Shown: positions 15,958 through 24,668 of the stretch, one piece after another
Numbering within the stretch: the stretch's first letter is position 1
How the letters are laid out: every line of letters starts with the position of its first letter
Assembly (NCBI GenBank): GCA_963663845.2
Contig: OY760650.2
Span: forward strand, 2,976,001-3,040,000
Direction: 5' to 3'
Length of the DNA stretch: 64,000 bases
Source of the DNA: Versatilivorator sp963663845
GTDB lineage: Bacteria > Acidobacteriota > Terriglobia > Versatilivoradales > Versatilivoraceae
Translations under genes and position numbers: made by a program
Notes under the pieces: generated by a model
The model's input: only the letters and a program-made list of their open reading frames with translations
What the model was told of the DNA's origin: nothing
The model's database searches: none

Positions 15958-18201
15958 CCTCAGGAATTCCCTCAGAACGTTTTCCGTAATCCGGGACACG
16001 TTGTTGTCGTAGTTGTTGTGGGACAGGCTGCCGCACCAGGAGATGGACCCCACCGAGAAGACGGCTCCTCCGCGGGCGGTCTCGAAGTAGACCATGTCGG
16101 CCCGAATCGGGGGATGGGTGCTGCCGCCGTAGAGCCGTTCGCTCTTGAGTTGGGGAATGTCTTCGATGACCTGCTGGTAGTGGTGGTTGTGGCCGCTGGA
16201 GGAGGCCAACAACAGGGCGTGGGGAGGGGTCCCCAGCTCGAAATCGAGCCGGTCCAGCTCGTCCCCGGCGGCCCCGCCCATGGCCAGGCCGAAGTCCCCG
16301 ATGATCTCCTGGTCACCCACGCCCTCGAAGATGAAGGCCGCCCGCGGGTCGCCGCTGGCCGAGGTGCGGGCGTAGCCCGGCGACTGGGTGCTCCAGCCCA
16401 TGCAGGAAAGGCCCACTCCCACCAGCTTGTTGGGAGCCTTGCCCCGGTGTCGCCACAGCCCTCCCATCTCCCCGGTAGTGCTGTGGTGGACCTCTCCGGG
16501 AGCCGATTCCCAGGTCCGCGATCCGGCATGTCCCCGCCGGACCTCCATGACGTGCGGTTTTTCCTCGGAAATGCTGGTGACCCAGTAAAACCCGTTGCCC
16601 CCCAGGTACATCAGCCGTCCCCCCTGGCCCAGGTACTGCTCCAGGGCCGAGAGCATGGCCGCGGTGGTGTACTCGGGGTGGGTGCCGGTCAGCAGGACCC
16701 GGTAGTCCCGCAACAGCTCCAGGCCCTGGCGGTGCAGGTCCTCGTCGGTGATGACGTCGCAGTCAAGTCCCTTGGCCCCCAGCCAATCCACCAGGTAGAG
16801 GTCGCCGGCCAAGTGGCGGGGGCCTCCCTGCCGCCATTTGAGGTACTTGGGGCGCAGGTTGGCAATGGGTCGCAATCGGGAGGCGTAGATGAAGCCGCTT
16901 CCGTCCCGGTGATGGTCGTAGAGGGAGGCCGACAGCTCCGGGTGGTCCACCAGGTAGAGGTCTCTCGGGTCCCGATTGAGCGGCCGCGGGCTGGCCATCA
17001 AGGCCGCCAGGCCGGGGCTGTAGTCCATCCTCTCGTTGGCGTAAGCCAGGTAGGTCAGGGTGGGGACCAGCAGGGCCGCCCGGGCCGGCTGCGCTCCCTT
17101 GCCGGGCCTGACGAAGAAGGGGATGTGATCTTCCAGACCGGCCCCTCTGAGACGGGCCGCATAGATTCCGCTCCTGAGCGCGGGGGGAACCTCCAGGGTG
17201 AAGTCGGTCCGCCAGGCCGCATCCTCCAGGTCGTCGCCGTGGAAATGGATGGCGCCGTATTCCGCCGGGGACCGCTTGAAGTCGGTCTCCCGCCCGCTCC
17301 AGTTGTGCCCGGTGACGGCCCGGGCCGGCATGTTGACCCCAGCCGCGTGCAGTTGGTTGGGACCCAGGTCCCTGGCCCGGGAGGTGTGCATCTCCCTGGA
17401 AAAATCCCAGGCGGCAATCAGGTCCTGCCGCCCGACCTGGCGGGGAGAGGCTCCCTTTCTCAACTGCTCCAGCTCTTCGGCCCCCAGGACCCGTCGGAAG
17501 AGGCTGGGTCGTTCGAGCTTGCCGTCATAAAGTTGTTTCCCCAGGATGCGCCCGTCGAGGCGGCAGGCGCGTCCGGCCGCCATCAGCAGGGGGGCGTCGC
17601 TGTCGAGCGCCGCCTGGCGGGGAAGCGCGCCGGTGACGCTGCAGGAGGTGGTGTCGGGGCCGGCTCCGAAACACTCCTGCTGGCGCAGGAGAACCTGCCG
17701 GCTGGGGACATCGAGGGTGGCTGCCACGAAATACCAGTGACGGCCCCGCAGGGCCCGTCCGGTCGAGAGGCTGTAGCTGGGGCCATCCGGGCAGGCCACC
17801 CGCAGCTCCAGGTCGCCCCCGGGGCCCAATCCCAGCCCGTACCCCGCCGGCTCCGACGACCACCACTTGGAGATCAGCCCTTGCCTTTCCCCTCTGTCGG
17901 TTCCCGTGGGGAAGATCCAGGCTTGCAGGGTGAGCGACTTCAAGTTCCTCAGAGCAGGATGGTCGGGAACCGCCAGCCAGGATCCGCAGTGGACCTCCTG
18001 CCGGCGGCCGGTGTAGGCGCCGTCGATCGGGGTGGGAACGACTTCCTCCCTGTAGCCCGGCCCGGCCGGGTTCCCGTCTCCATGGATGAGACGCACGATG
18101 GCGACTTCGTACCGGGCCAGGTCGGTGCTGACCTTGAATGCCAGCTTTTCTCCGGGGGCCACGCTGAACTTGTCGCTGTAGCCGATGAGCTCGGTCGCCA
18201 T
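15955..18201 (-). CDS. N,N-dimethylformamidase large-subunit-like protein with LamG-like insert
   Basis: The whole protein resembles the large (beta) subunit of N,N-dimethylformamidase, which hydrolyses DMF to dimethylamine and formate. The N-terminal domain has GYSDKFSVAPGEKLAFKVST and IVRLIHGDGNPAGPGY. A LamG/jelly-roll-like region follows (about 85-250; SLTLQAWIFPTGTDRGE, then DGKLERPSLF). The C-terminal domain has ALLVPTLTYLAYANERMDYS and LLTGTHPEYTT. The length of 748 residues matches the family. No small-subunit gene is adjacent, and no signal peptide is seen, so the true substrate may be another amide. The stop abuts a tandem repeat. It is preceded on the same strand by the FG-GAP gene (26-base gap), and the two may be co-transcribed. 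Confidence 0.75.
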   Translation of the reverse strand: MATELIGYSDKFSVAPGEKLAFKVSTDLARYEVAIVRLIHGDGNPAGPGYREEVVPTPIDGAYTGRRQEVHCGSWLAVPDHPALRNLKSLTLQAWIFPTGTDRGERQGLISKWWSSEPAGYGLGLGPGGDLELRVACPDGPSYSLSTGRALRGRHWYFVAATLDVPSRQVLLRQQECFGAGPDTTSCSVTGALPRQAALDSDAPLLMAAGRACRLDGRILGKQLYDGKLERPSLFRRVLGAEELEQLRKGASPRQVGRQDLIAAWDFSREMHTSRARDLGPNQLHAAGVNMPARAVTGHNWSGRETDFKRSPAEYGAIHFHGDDLEDAAWRTDFTLEVPPALRSGIYAARLRGAGLEDHIPFFVRPGKGAQPARAALLVPTLTYLAYANERMDYSPGLAALMASPRPLNRDPRDLYLVDHPELSASLYDHHRDGSGFIYASRLRPIANLRPKYLKWRQGGPRHLAGDLYLVDWLGAKGLDCDVITDEDLHRQGLELLRDYRVLLTGTHPEYTTAAMLSALEQYLGQGGRLMYLGGNGFYWVTSISEEKPHVMEVRRGHAGSRTWESAPGEVHHSTTGEMGGLWRHRGKAPNKLVGVGLSCMGWSTQSPGYARTSASGDPRAAFIFEGVGDQEIIGDFGLAMGGAAGDELDRLDFELGTPPHALLLASSSGHNHHYQQVIEDIPQLKSERLYGGSTHPPIRADMVYFETARGGAVFSVGSISWCGSLSHNNYDNNVSRITENVLREFLR

Positions 18202-18227
18202 GGGCGCGACTCATCCTTCCGAATGCA

Positions 18228-21062
18228 TCAATCACCCTGCCGGTCATACCCGACCGATACCGATCGCAATACCGGGCTGTTGGCGGAATCGGGGCTGATC
18301 AGGCTGGCTTTGTACTGGATCCAGCGAGCCTTTGGAGGAAGGCCTTCGATCCCCGCCGGCGTGGTTCGGTAGAAGGTGTCTGGACCCCGGGGACCCTGCC
18401 AGGGGGCGGCGTCCAATCCCCGGCGCGTTTCGGCCGCGCGGAGCTGAAACTCCAGACCGGTCCGCCAGGGGGTGTCGCCCTTCCATGCCAGCGTGGAGAA
18501 ATCGACTCCGGGGCCGGCGTCGAAAGCGGGGGAGATGAAGTCGTAGCGGTCGCCGCGGTCATGGATGTGGCCGATGTCGATGACGCTGAGGTAATGGGGC
18601 CCCAATACGGGCACCTGGCTGCGCCGGTCGGTCGAGAATCCGGCGGGGCCGCCCCAGTAGAGAAAGGCCTGGTTGCGGTGGTTTCCGTCCCGGGAATGGC
18701 AGGAAAAGAGAATGTCCTCGTAGCCGTTGCGGTCGAAGTCGGCTGTCAGGACGCCCGAGGCCGAATGGGTCGGCAGCCGGGTGAAGCGGTCGGGCTGGAA
18801 CCCCCGGGCGCTGTTCCAGTAGATGGTGGAGGGATGGCTGCGGGTATGGCCGGCGTGATAGCTGGTGAGCACCAGGTCCAGGCGGCCGTCCCGGTCCAGG
18901 TCGGCCACGGCCACGTCGGCGTTCCCGATGGAGGGCAGAACCTGGCGGGAGGACGGGGAATAGCCGTCGGCGCCGCCCCAGTAGATGAAGGTGTCGCCTT
19001 GAGGAGAGCCCCCGAAGGATTGAGGCTTGTCGGGCGCGGGATCGGGATCGAACAGGTTGGGGACGATGATCTCCAGCCGGCCGTCTCCATTGAGGTCGGC
19101 CACTTCGACGGTGGCCGCGACCCCGGTGGGCAGGCGGGTCTTGCGGGCGTTGTCGAAGCCCTGGGCATCGTTCCAGTAGATAAAGATCTCCCGGTTGGTG
19201 GTGCTGGTGAAGATGAGGTCCGGCCAGCCGTTCCGATCCAGGTCGGCCAGGTGGTGGTGGCGCAAACCTCCCACCCGGAAGACGAAACGGTTGTCCCGGG
19301 AATAGTCGCCGGGCCCTCCCCAGAGAAGGCTGGTCTGCCCGTGTCCCGGTTCCCACTCGCTCAGCGCCAGGTCCAGGTAGCCGTCGCGGTTGAAGTCGGC
19401 GAACCTCCCCGACATCGCCGGATCGGAGTCCACCTTGGAAGTTCGGTCCGGGGAATAGGGCTCCCGGCCGCCCCAGTAAATGGTGGACGGTTTTCCCGGG
19501 AGGAAGAGATCGGGGAATCCGTCCCGGTTCAGGTCGGCCGCCGCATAGGAACCGGCGCCGCCGCTGCCGAGCTCCAAGCGTGCTTCCCGGCTGTACCGCC
19601 CTTCGGGACCTCCCCAGTAGAGGAGGGAGGGCACCTGGCTGCTGCCGTCCGACTTGTTGGCGAAAACCAGGTCCGGGGCGCCGTCGGAGTCCAGGTCGCC
19701 GATGGCGATTCCGCTGGCGTTCAAGGTGGGAAGGGTCCGCTTGCGGTCGCGGCTGAATCCCTGGCCGCTTCCCCAGTAGATCAGGGAGCCGCCCTCCTGG
19801 TCCAGGCGGTCCGCTCGCTGAGCAAAGACCAGGTCGGGGTAGCCGTCCCGGTCAATGTCGTTCACTTCGACAGCGGCGGCTTCCGAGGTGGGAAGGGCCA
19901 GGCGCTTGTTCGGGTGGAACCCTTCGGCCGAAGCCCAGTAGACGTAGGAGGCCCCACCGGCCCCGTTGGCGAAGACCAGGTCGGACCTGCGGTCTCCGTT
20001 GAGGTCGGCCGCTTGCACGTCGGTGGCGGACACCGTCGGCAGCCGGGTGGGCTCTTCGGCCTCATAGCCCTCCGGGCTTCCCCAGTAGACATACGAATCC
20101 ACAGCCACCGTATCGACGATGTTGTAGATGTCCATCTCCCGGGCCCGAAGCCTGAAGCGGTTGGCCAGCGCCACTTCCGGCCAGCCGTCGCCGTTGAGGT
20201 CGGCGACGGCCACCGCCGAGCTCCTCTCACCGGGCAGCCGGGTGGCCGGACGCCCGGAGAAATCTCCTTTTCCGTCCCCCCAGTAAATCCAGGCGCCCGA
20301 CTCTTCATCGCGGTTTCCTTCGATGGCGAAGACCAGGTCGAGGGAGCCGTCCCGGTCCAGGTCGGCGATCTCCAGGTCTCGGGCCAGCACCGTCTTCAGG
20401 CTGGTGCGCTGATCCGGGCTGTAGCCGCTGGGGCCGCCCCAGTAGATGAAGGACTGGTTGAATCGATCCACCGGCACGTGGTAGCTCAAGCCGCTGTTGG
20501 CGAAGACCAGCTCCTTCCAGCCGTCCCCGTTCAGGTCGGCGGCGGCCGCGGCCTCGGCGCCCCGCGTCGGCAGCAGCGTGCGGCGTCCGGGATCGAAGCC
20601 GTCCCGGCTGCCCCAGTAGACGAAGGAGTCCAGGTCGCTGCGGGTGCCGTTGAAGCGGTTGACCAGCACCAGGTCGGGATGACCGTCCCGGTTCAGATCG
20701 GCAATGGTCGCGGCTTTGCCCCCGTTGCTGGGCAGCCGGGTCCTGCCGGCGGGGTCGAAATCAGAACCCCCCCAGTAGATGAACAGGTCCACCTTCTCGT
20801 TGTGGTCGTGGCTGCTCGGGAAAAAAAGATCCAGTTGGCCGTCGTTGTTGAGGTCCCAGAGGTTGATGAGCCGGACCGTGCCGTCGGCCCCCACGTAGGT
20901 GTTGGCGCCGCCGTCGGTCAGGGTGCCGTCCACGAAATCCAGGAAGGAGGAGGTGGTCCATTCCCGGTTGGACCCGGATTCTCCCGGAGCCACGGTCCAG
21001 AGCGCGGCCAGCAGGATCGGTATGGCAAACAGAGTGGTTCTCCACCTCGCCAACGGTGACAT
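18228..21062 (-). CDS. secreted FG-GAP/VCBS repeat protein, 14 repeats
   Basis: The 944-residue protein starts with a Sec signal peptide (ending near VAPGESGS). About 14 repeats follow, each built around a calcium-binding-like loop of the type DLNGDGWPEVALAN and a strand with FIYWGG followed by LPT. The repeat length is about 55-60 residues. This predicts two integrin-alpha-like seven-bladed propellers or one large array, stabilised by Ca2+. The final 110 residues are a different beta domain. The function is unknown; such proteins usually sit on or outside the cell surface and bind ligands. It precedes the dimethylformamidase-like gene on the same strand and is divergent from the FucP-like transporter. 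Confidence 0.8.
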   Translation of the reverse strand: MSPLARWRTTLFAIPILLAALWTVAPGESGSNREWTTSSFLDFVDGTLTDGGANTYVGADGTVRLINLWDLNNDGQLDLFFPSSHDHNEKVDLFIYWGGSDFDPAGRTRLPSNGGKAATIADLNRDGHPDLVLVNRFNGTRSDLDSFVYWGSRDGFDPGRRTLLPTRGAEAAAAADLNGDGWKELVFANSGLSYHVPVDRFNQSFIYWGGPSGYSPDQRTSLKTVLARDLEIADLDRDGSLDLVFAIEGNRDEESGAWIYWGDGKGDFSGRPATRLPGERSSAVAVADLNGDGWPEVALANRFRLRAREMDIYNIVDTVAVDSYVYWGSPEGYEAEEPTRLPTVSATDVQAADLNGDRRSDLVFANGAGGASYVYWASAEGFHPNKRLALPTSEAAAVEVNDIDRDGYPDLVFAQRADRLDQEGGSLIYWGSGQGFSRDRKRTLPTLNASGIAIGDLDSDGAPDLVFANKSDGSSQVPSLLYWGGPEGRYSREARLELGSGGAGSYAAADLNRDGFPDLFLPGKPSTIYWGGREPYSPDRTSKVDSDPAMSGRFADFNRDGYLDLALSEWEPGHGQTSLLWGGPGDYSRDNRFVFRVGGLRHHHLADLDRNGWPDLIFTSTTNREIFIYWNDAQGFDNARKTRLPTGVAATVEVADLNGDGRLEIIVPNLFDPDPAPDKPQSFGGSPQGDTFIYWGGADGYSPSSRQVLPSIGNADVAVADLDRDGRLDLVLTSYHAGHTRSHPSTIYWNSARGFQPDRFTRLPTHSASGVLTADFDRNGYEDILFSCHSRDGNHRNQAFLYWGGPAGFSTDRRSQVPVLGPHYLSVIDIGHIHDRGDRYDFISPAFDAGPGVDFSTLAWKGDTPWRTGLEFQLRAAETRRGLDAAPWQGPRGPDTFYRTTPAGIEGLPPKARWIQYKASLISPDSANSPVLRSVSVGYDRQGD

Positions 21063-21370
21063 GCGTTACCCCCTTGTCGTTCGCATCAGTACTTCCACGG
21101 CAATCGTTCGGGACGGTTCATGCGGGGATCGCCCCGCAAGTCTCCGACCTTTCTTCCGCAACGATTCTAGGCGGGCCGGGGTCCCTCCGAAAGGAAATTC
21201 GAAAGAAGACTCATTCCCTCGCGCGGGGTTGTCACGAACTCTTGATCCACCCGCCCGAGTCCAGTAGCCTTGCCTCCTGCCGGTACTTGCCCAAGCGCAA
21301 TGGTTGCCGACTGGCGCGGAACCGTCAGGAAGCGCAGAACCCGTCCCGGAAAGGCGGTCTGGAGACTGCA
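21063..21370. other. divergent intergenic region
   Basis: The 308 bases separate the FG-GAP gene (minus) from the sugar permease gene (plus). The permease frame is open through this stretch, but its transporter similarity starts only at the ATG at 21371. No operator or hairpin stands out. Confidence 0.4.
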
Positions 21371-22651
21371 ATGGACGATCCCTCGAGAGTGCTGATCCCC
21401 CGCCGGGTGCTCTGGCCCTTTGTCCTGCTCACCAGTTGCTTTGCCTGGTGGGGCCTGGCCAACAACATGACCGATACGCTGCTGGCGGCCTTCAAGCGGA
21501 TCATGAGCCTGTCGGACTTCCAGACCTCCTGGATACAGATCGCCTTTTATGGATCCTACTTCTGCCTGGCCCTGCCGGCCGCGCTGTTCGTCAAGAAGTG
21601 GACCTACAAGGCCGGGGTGCTATTGGGACTGGGGCTGTTCGTGTGCGGTGCGCTGCTCTTCTATCCGGCCAGCCAGACCATGAGCTACGCCCATTTCCTG
21701 CTGGCCCTCTACATCCTGGCGGGGGGACTCTCCATCCTGGAGACTGCCGCCAATCCCTACATCATCGCCATGGGACCGGAAGAGACCGGCACCCGGCGAT
21801 TGAATTTCGCCCAGTCCTTCAATCCCATCGGTTCCATCCTGGGGGTCTTTCTCAGCAAGTGGTTCATTCTTTCCGAGCTGAACCGGGCCGGCGCCGAGGA
21901 TCGGGCCGCCATGAACCGGGAGCAGCTCGACCGGATTCAGGCCGAGGAGCTGGCGGCTGTCATGGAGCCCTACGTGGCGGTGGCCCTGTTCCTGACCCTG
22001 GTATGGATCCTCATCGCCGTCACCCGCTGGCCCAGGGCTGCCGACAGCGGCGGCGACCTGGAACTGGCGGCTACGGTGGGAAGGCTGATCCGGGTGTCCC
22101 GCTACCGCTGGGGGGTGACGGCCCAGTTCTTCTACGTGGGCGCCCAGATCGGGGTGTGGTCCTTCACCATTCGCTACGTGATGCAGGAGCTGAGGCTGAA
22201 CGAGGACCAGGCGGCCAGCTACTACCTGGCGGCGCTCATTCTCTTCACCGTATCCCGTTTCGTCAACACCTGGCTGATGCGCTTCCTGAGTCCGGGGGCC
22301 TTGCTGTGCCTGATGTCCCTGATCGCCATGGGCTGCACCCTGGGGGTGATACTTGCGGGAGGACCGGTCGGGGTTTATGCCCTGGTCGGAATATCGGGGT
22401 GCATGTCGCTGATGTTTCCCACCATTTTCGGCCTGTCGGTGCAGGGGCTCGGCCGCGACACCAAGATCGGTGGAGCCGGGCTGATCATGGCCATCCTGGG
22501 TGGAGCCGTCCTGACGGCCCTCCAGGGCCAGGTCTCCGACATGACCGGCAGCATCCGGATTGCCTACGCGGTGCCAATGGCCTGCTTCCTGGTGACGGCC
22601 TGGTTCGGTGGCGTGGTCTGCCCGAGGGTGTTGTCGTCCACAAGGCGATAA
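21371..22651 (+). CDS. fucP: FucP-like sugar:H+ symporter (MFS)
   Basis: This inner-membrane major-facilitator protein of 426 residues has about 12 hydrophobic segments. The characteristic FucP/glucose-galactose transporter motifs are visible: WGLANNMTDTLL near the N-terminus, LETAANPYI (about 120-128) and AQSFNPIGSILGV (about 150). It is expected to import fucose or a related sugar with protons. The ATG at 21371 follows GGAG by six bases. The neighbouring FG-GAP and amidase-like genes are divergent. A second, unrelated MFS carrier lies convergently at 22783. The substrate is inferred from family resemblance only. Confidence 0.85.
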   Translation: MDDPSRVLIPRRVLWPFVLLTSCFAWWGLANNMTDTLLAAFKRIMSLSDFQTSWIQIAFYGSYFCLALPAALFVKKWTYKAGVLLGLGLFVCGALLFYPASQTMSYAHFLLALYILAGGLSILETAANPYIIAMGPEETGTRRLNFAQSFNPIGSILGVFLSKWFILSELNRAGAEDRAAMNREQLDRIQAEELAAVMEPYVAVALFLTLVWILIAVTRWPRAADSGGDLELAATVGRLIRVSRYRWGVTAQFFYVGAQIGVWSFTIRYVMQELRLNEDQAASYYLAALILFTVSRFVNTWLMRFLSPGALLCLMSLIAMGCTLGVILAGGPVGVYALVGISGCMSLMFPTIFGLSVQGLGRDTKIGGAGLIMAILGGAVLTALQGQVSDMTGSIRIAYAVPMACFLVTAWFGGVVCPRVLSSTRR

Positions 22652-22663
22652 GGGGGGAAAAGA

Positions 22664-22765
22664 TATCCACGAAGGGGAAAGACGAACCACGAATGGACAC
22701 GAATGAACACAAATGAGTTTTTCTTCGTGTGTCTTCGTCGTCCTTCGTGTCCCTTCGTGGATAAC
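22664..22765. repeat. CCACGAAGG inverted/dispersed repeat
   Basis: The run starts ATCCACGAAGGGGAAAGACG and ends with the inverse TCCCTTCGTGGATAA, with CGAA/TTCG words between. The two halves can pair, forming a long imperfect hairpin between the convergent fucP-like and MFS genes. Related runs lie at 15784-15835 and 44597-44750. Confidence 0.65.
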
Positions 22766-22782
22766 TCTTTTTTTCGTTTGTC

Positions 22783-24033
22783 CTAGGAAGTGGAAGATTG
22801 CGCGGGCCGGGTTCGTTTTCCCAGCCCGGTCACGGCCGCGATCAGGCCGAAGGCCAGGAAACCGCAGGCGGCCACGCTCAGCGCCAGCCGGAAATCGCCG
22901 GTCAGGTCGGCCAGCCTGCCGGTTCCCTTGAGAAGAGCGAAGCTGATCAGCTCGCTGACCAGCATGCCGCCGGCCACGATGGAGCCGAACTCGGCCATGG
23001 ACTCCGAGGAGACTTCGCTGACCAGCACCGGGTACTCGGCGGCAAACATCATGCTGGCCAGGGTATAGAGGATCGGCACCGAGACCGCCGGTCCGAACCA
23101 GAGGGTCAGAATGACGGTGGTTCCGCCGAGCGGTCCCGCCAGGCACAAGATGCCCCGGTGCCATTTCCCCTCGGGCCAGAAGGACAGCAGGGTCCGGGTG
23201 GCCACGTAGGCCAGGCCGTGGCCGGCGACCGCCGTGGCCGGCCGAAGGGGAAGCCGCGTGAACTGGCTGGCCATGAACATGGGCAGAAAGGTGTAGAGAG
23301 TGGTGTCGGCGGCGGCGTGCAGGGAAAGCATCAGCACGATGGCCAGGGAACGAAGACGCAGCAGTTGACTGATGCGGATGCGGTGAGGTTTCTCCAGCTC
23401 GCCCCGGGATTCCTTCAGTCTGGCCAGGCCCAACAGCAGGCCTCCCAGCAGCAGCGCTCCGCCGCAAATGGCGAACGGGGTCTGGAAAATGGTGGCGAAT
23501 GCGCCGTCCCCGCGCCCGTCCGACCACTTCAACAACTCGTCGGCCAGCAGGGCAGTCAGGATCGTAGGCGCCGCCGAGGCCACCAGCATGACGGAGAAGA
23601 TGCGCCGCTTGCGATCCGGAAAGAGCGAGATCAGAAAAGCAGGGATGGCAACGCCGGAGAGCCCCAGAAAGAAGCCCATGGCCGGCATGGACACCCGGAA
23701 GGCCGGCAGGGTTCCTCCGACCCCCAGGATCAGGAAGGCGACTCCGGCCCCCACCGTGGCCAGTGCCGTCGCCCGCCGGACGCCCAGTCGGCCCAGCAGC
23801 GGGCCAATGGTCAACAGGGCCGGGATGCGGCCCAGGCCGCGGCTGCCGAAGAGCGTCCCGAACTGCTCGGCGTTGATGGCGAAGTATTCCCGGATGCGGG
23901 TCCCGTAGACCAGGAGCATGGTCTGGCAGGCGGGCAGGGCCACCAGGCCGAGCACGAACAGGGCCAGGTTTCGCCGGCGGGAGGCCGCTTTGCCGGTGGC
24001 GTCTGTGGACGGGAGGCTGTCGCCGGTGGTCAT
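22783..24033 (-). CDS. major facilitator superfamily transporter
   Basis: This hydrophobic protein of 416 residues has about 12 predicted membrane segments and an MFS-like arrangement. There is a short cytoplasmic N-terminus, a first helix LALFVLGLVALPACQTML, and a basic loop after helix six (LARLKESRGELEKPHRIR). The cargo cannot be told. The ATG at 24033 was preferred over an upstream in-frame TTG (24066) because GGAG lies eight bases before it. It converges with the FucP-like gene across a repeat hairpin. No enzyme gene is close enough to suggest a substrate. Confidence 0.8.
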   Translation of the reverse strand: MTTGDSLPSTDATGKAASRRRNLALFVLGLVALPACQTMLLVYGTRIREYFAINAEQFGTLFGSRGLGRIPALLTIGPLLGRLGVRRATALATVGAGVAFLILGVGGTLPAFRVSMPAMGFFLGLSGVAIPAFLISLFPDRKRRIFSVMLVASAAPTILTALLADELLKWSDGRGDGAFATIFQTPFAICGGALLLGGLLLGLARLKESRGELEKPHRIRISQLLRLRSLAIVLMLSLHAAADTTLYTFLPMFMASQFTRLPLRPATAVAGHGLAYVATRTLLSFWPEGKWHRGILCLAGPLGGTTVILTLWFGPAVSVPILYTLASMMFAAEYPVLVSEVSSESMAEFGSIVAGGMLVSELISFALLKGTGRLADLTGDFRLALSVAACGFLAFGLIAAVTGLGKRTRPAQSSTS

Positions 24034-24165
24034 CCCTGGCTCTCCAGGCAGGAAACGTTCGGCCAAGGGTCGATTCTCCAGAACCTGACCGGCGGAGTCA
24101 ACCGGTTAGACGAGCCCCGCACCACCGGGCGGATCGTAGGGGGTGAAACAGGCCTGCTTCAGAAA

Positions 24166-24202
24166 AGTGGAGAGTGAAGAGTGGAGAGTGAAGAGTGAAG
24201 AC
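24166..24202. repeat. GTGGAGAGTGAAGA tandem tract
   Basis: There are two and a half copies of a unit close to GTGGAGAGTGAAGA. It is the reverse-strand version of the CTCCACT tract at 56242-56280, so the two belong to the same simple-repeat family. Confidence 0.6.
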
Positions 24203-24309
24203 TGGTCAGACGAGGGTTTCGGGAACAGGCAAGTGTCTGACGACTTGGTTGCACTATTTGAGTGACTGCGCCAAGATCAACCAGATGCTTGACGGATGAA
24301 TCAAATCAA

Positions 24310-24559
24310 CTAGCCCGCATTTCTCACCAGGGGGCATGATCATGGCGCAGGCATTTTCCCTTCAGAGCGTGCTCGCGACCGAAGAGCGTAGCGGTTTCTA
24401 CGGTCGAGGGAGCAGGTGCGCGCTGGAGGGAAAAGAACAAGCCAGGGCATGCCCAGCGCCGTCTGTAGTCAGCAAGCCCTTGACATGGAGCCAATCAAGG
24501 CACTGAAGACAAACTGCTTTTGTCCTGCCTCCAGCGGCCTGGTGAGAAATGCGGGCTAG
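24310..24559. mobile_element. MITE-like 250-bp element with 21-bp terminal inverted repeats
   Basis: The left end starts CTAGCCCGCATTTCTCACCA (24310-24329) and the right end is its exact reverse complement (24540-24559); the match extends to 21 bases at 24330 and 24539. The 208-base centre has no credible gene and no transposase. One end-like copy lies at 511-552 and another at 53649-53678. The structure is that of a non-autonomous element moved by a transposase elsewhere in the genome. No clear target duplication could be defined. Confidence 0.75.
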
Positions 24560-24668
24560 CCACTATCCACTGACCACTATCCACTCTTAACTTGGTCGCA
24601 CTCTCTTCCCGTATAACGGGGTAGTCAATAGCTGGCAAGACGGGGGTGTTCCAGACAAGGGGTTCGCC

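Larger units (their letters stand above)
24034..24668. other. intergenic region with MITE-like element and repeat debris
   Basis: The 635 bases contain a tandem tract (24166-24202), a fragment resembling the end of a four-helix-bundle gene (24241-24291), the complete 250-bp element (24310-24559) and ACCACTATCC words. There is no intact gene. The ribosome-binding site of the phosphatase gene (AAGGGG) lies at the right end. Confidence 0.6.
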
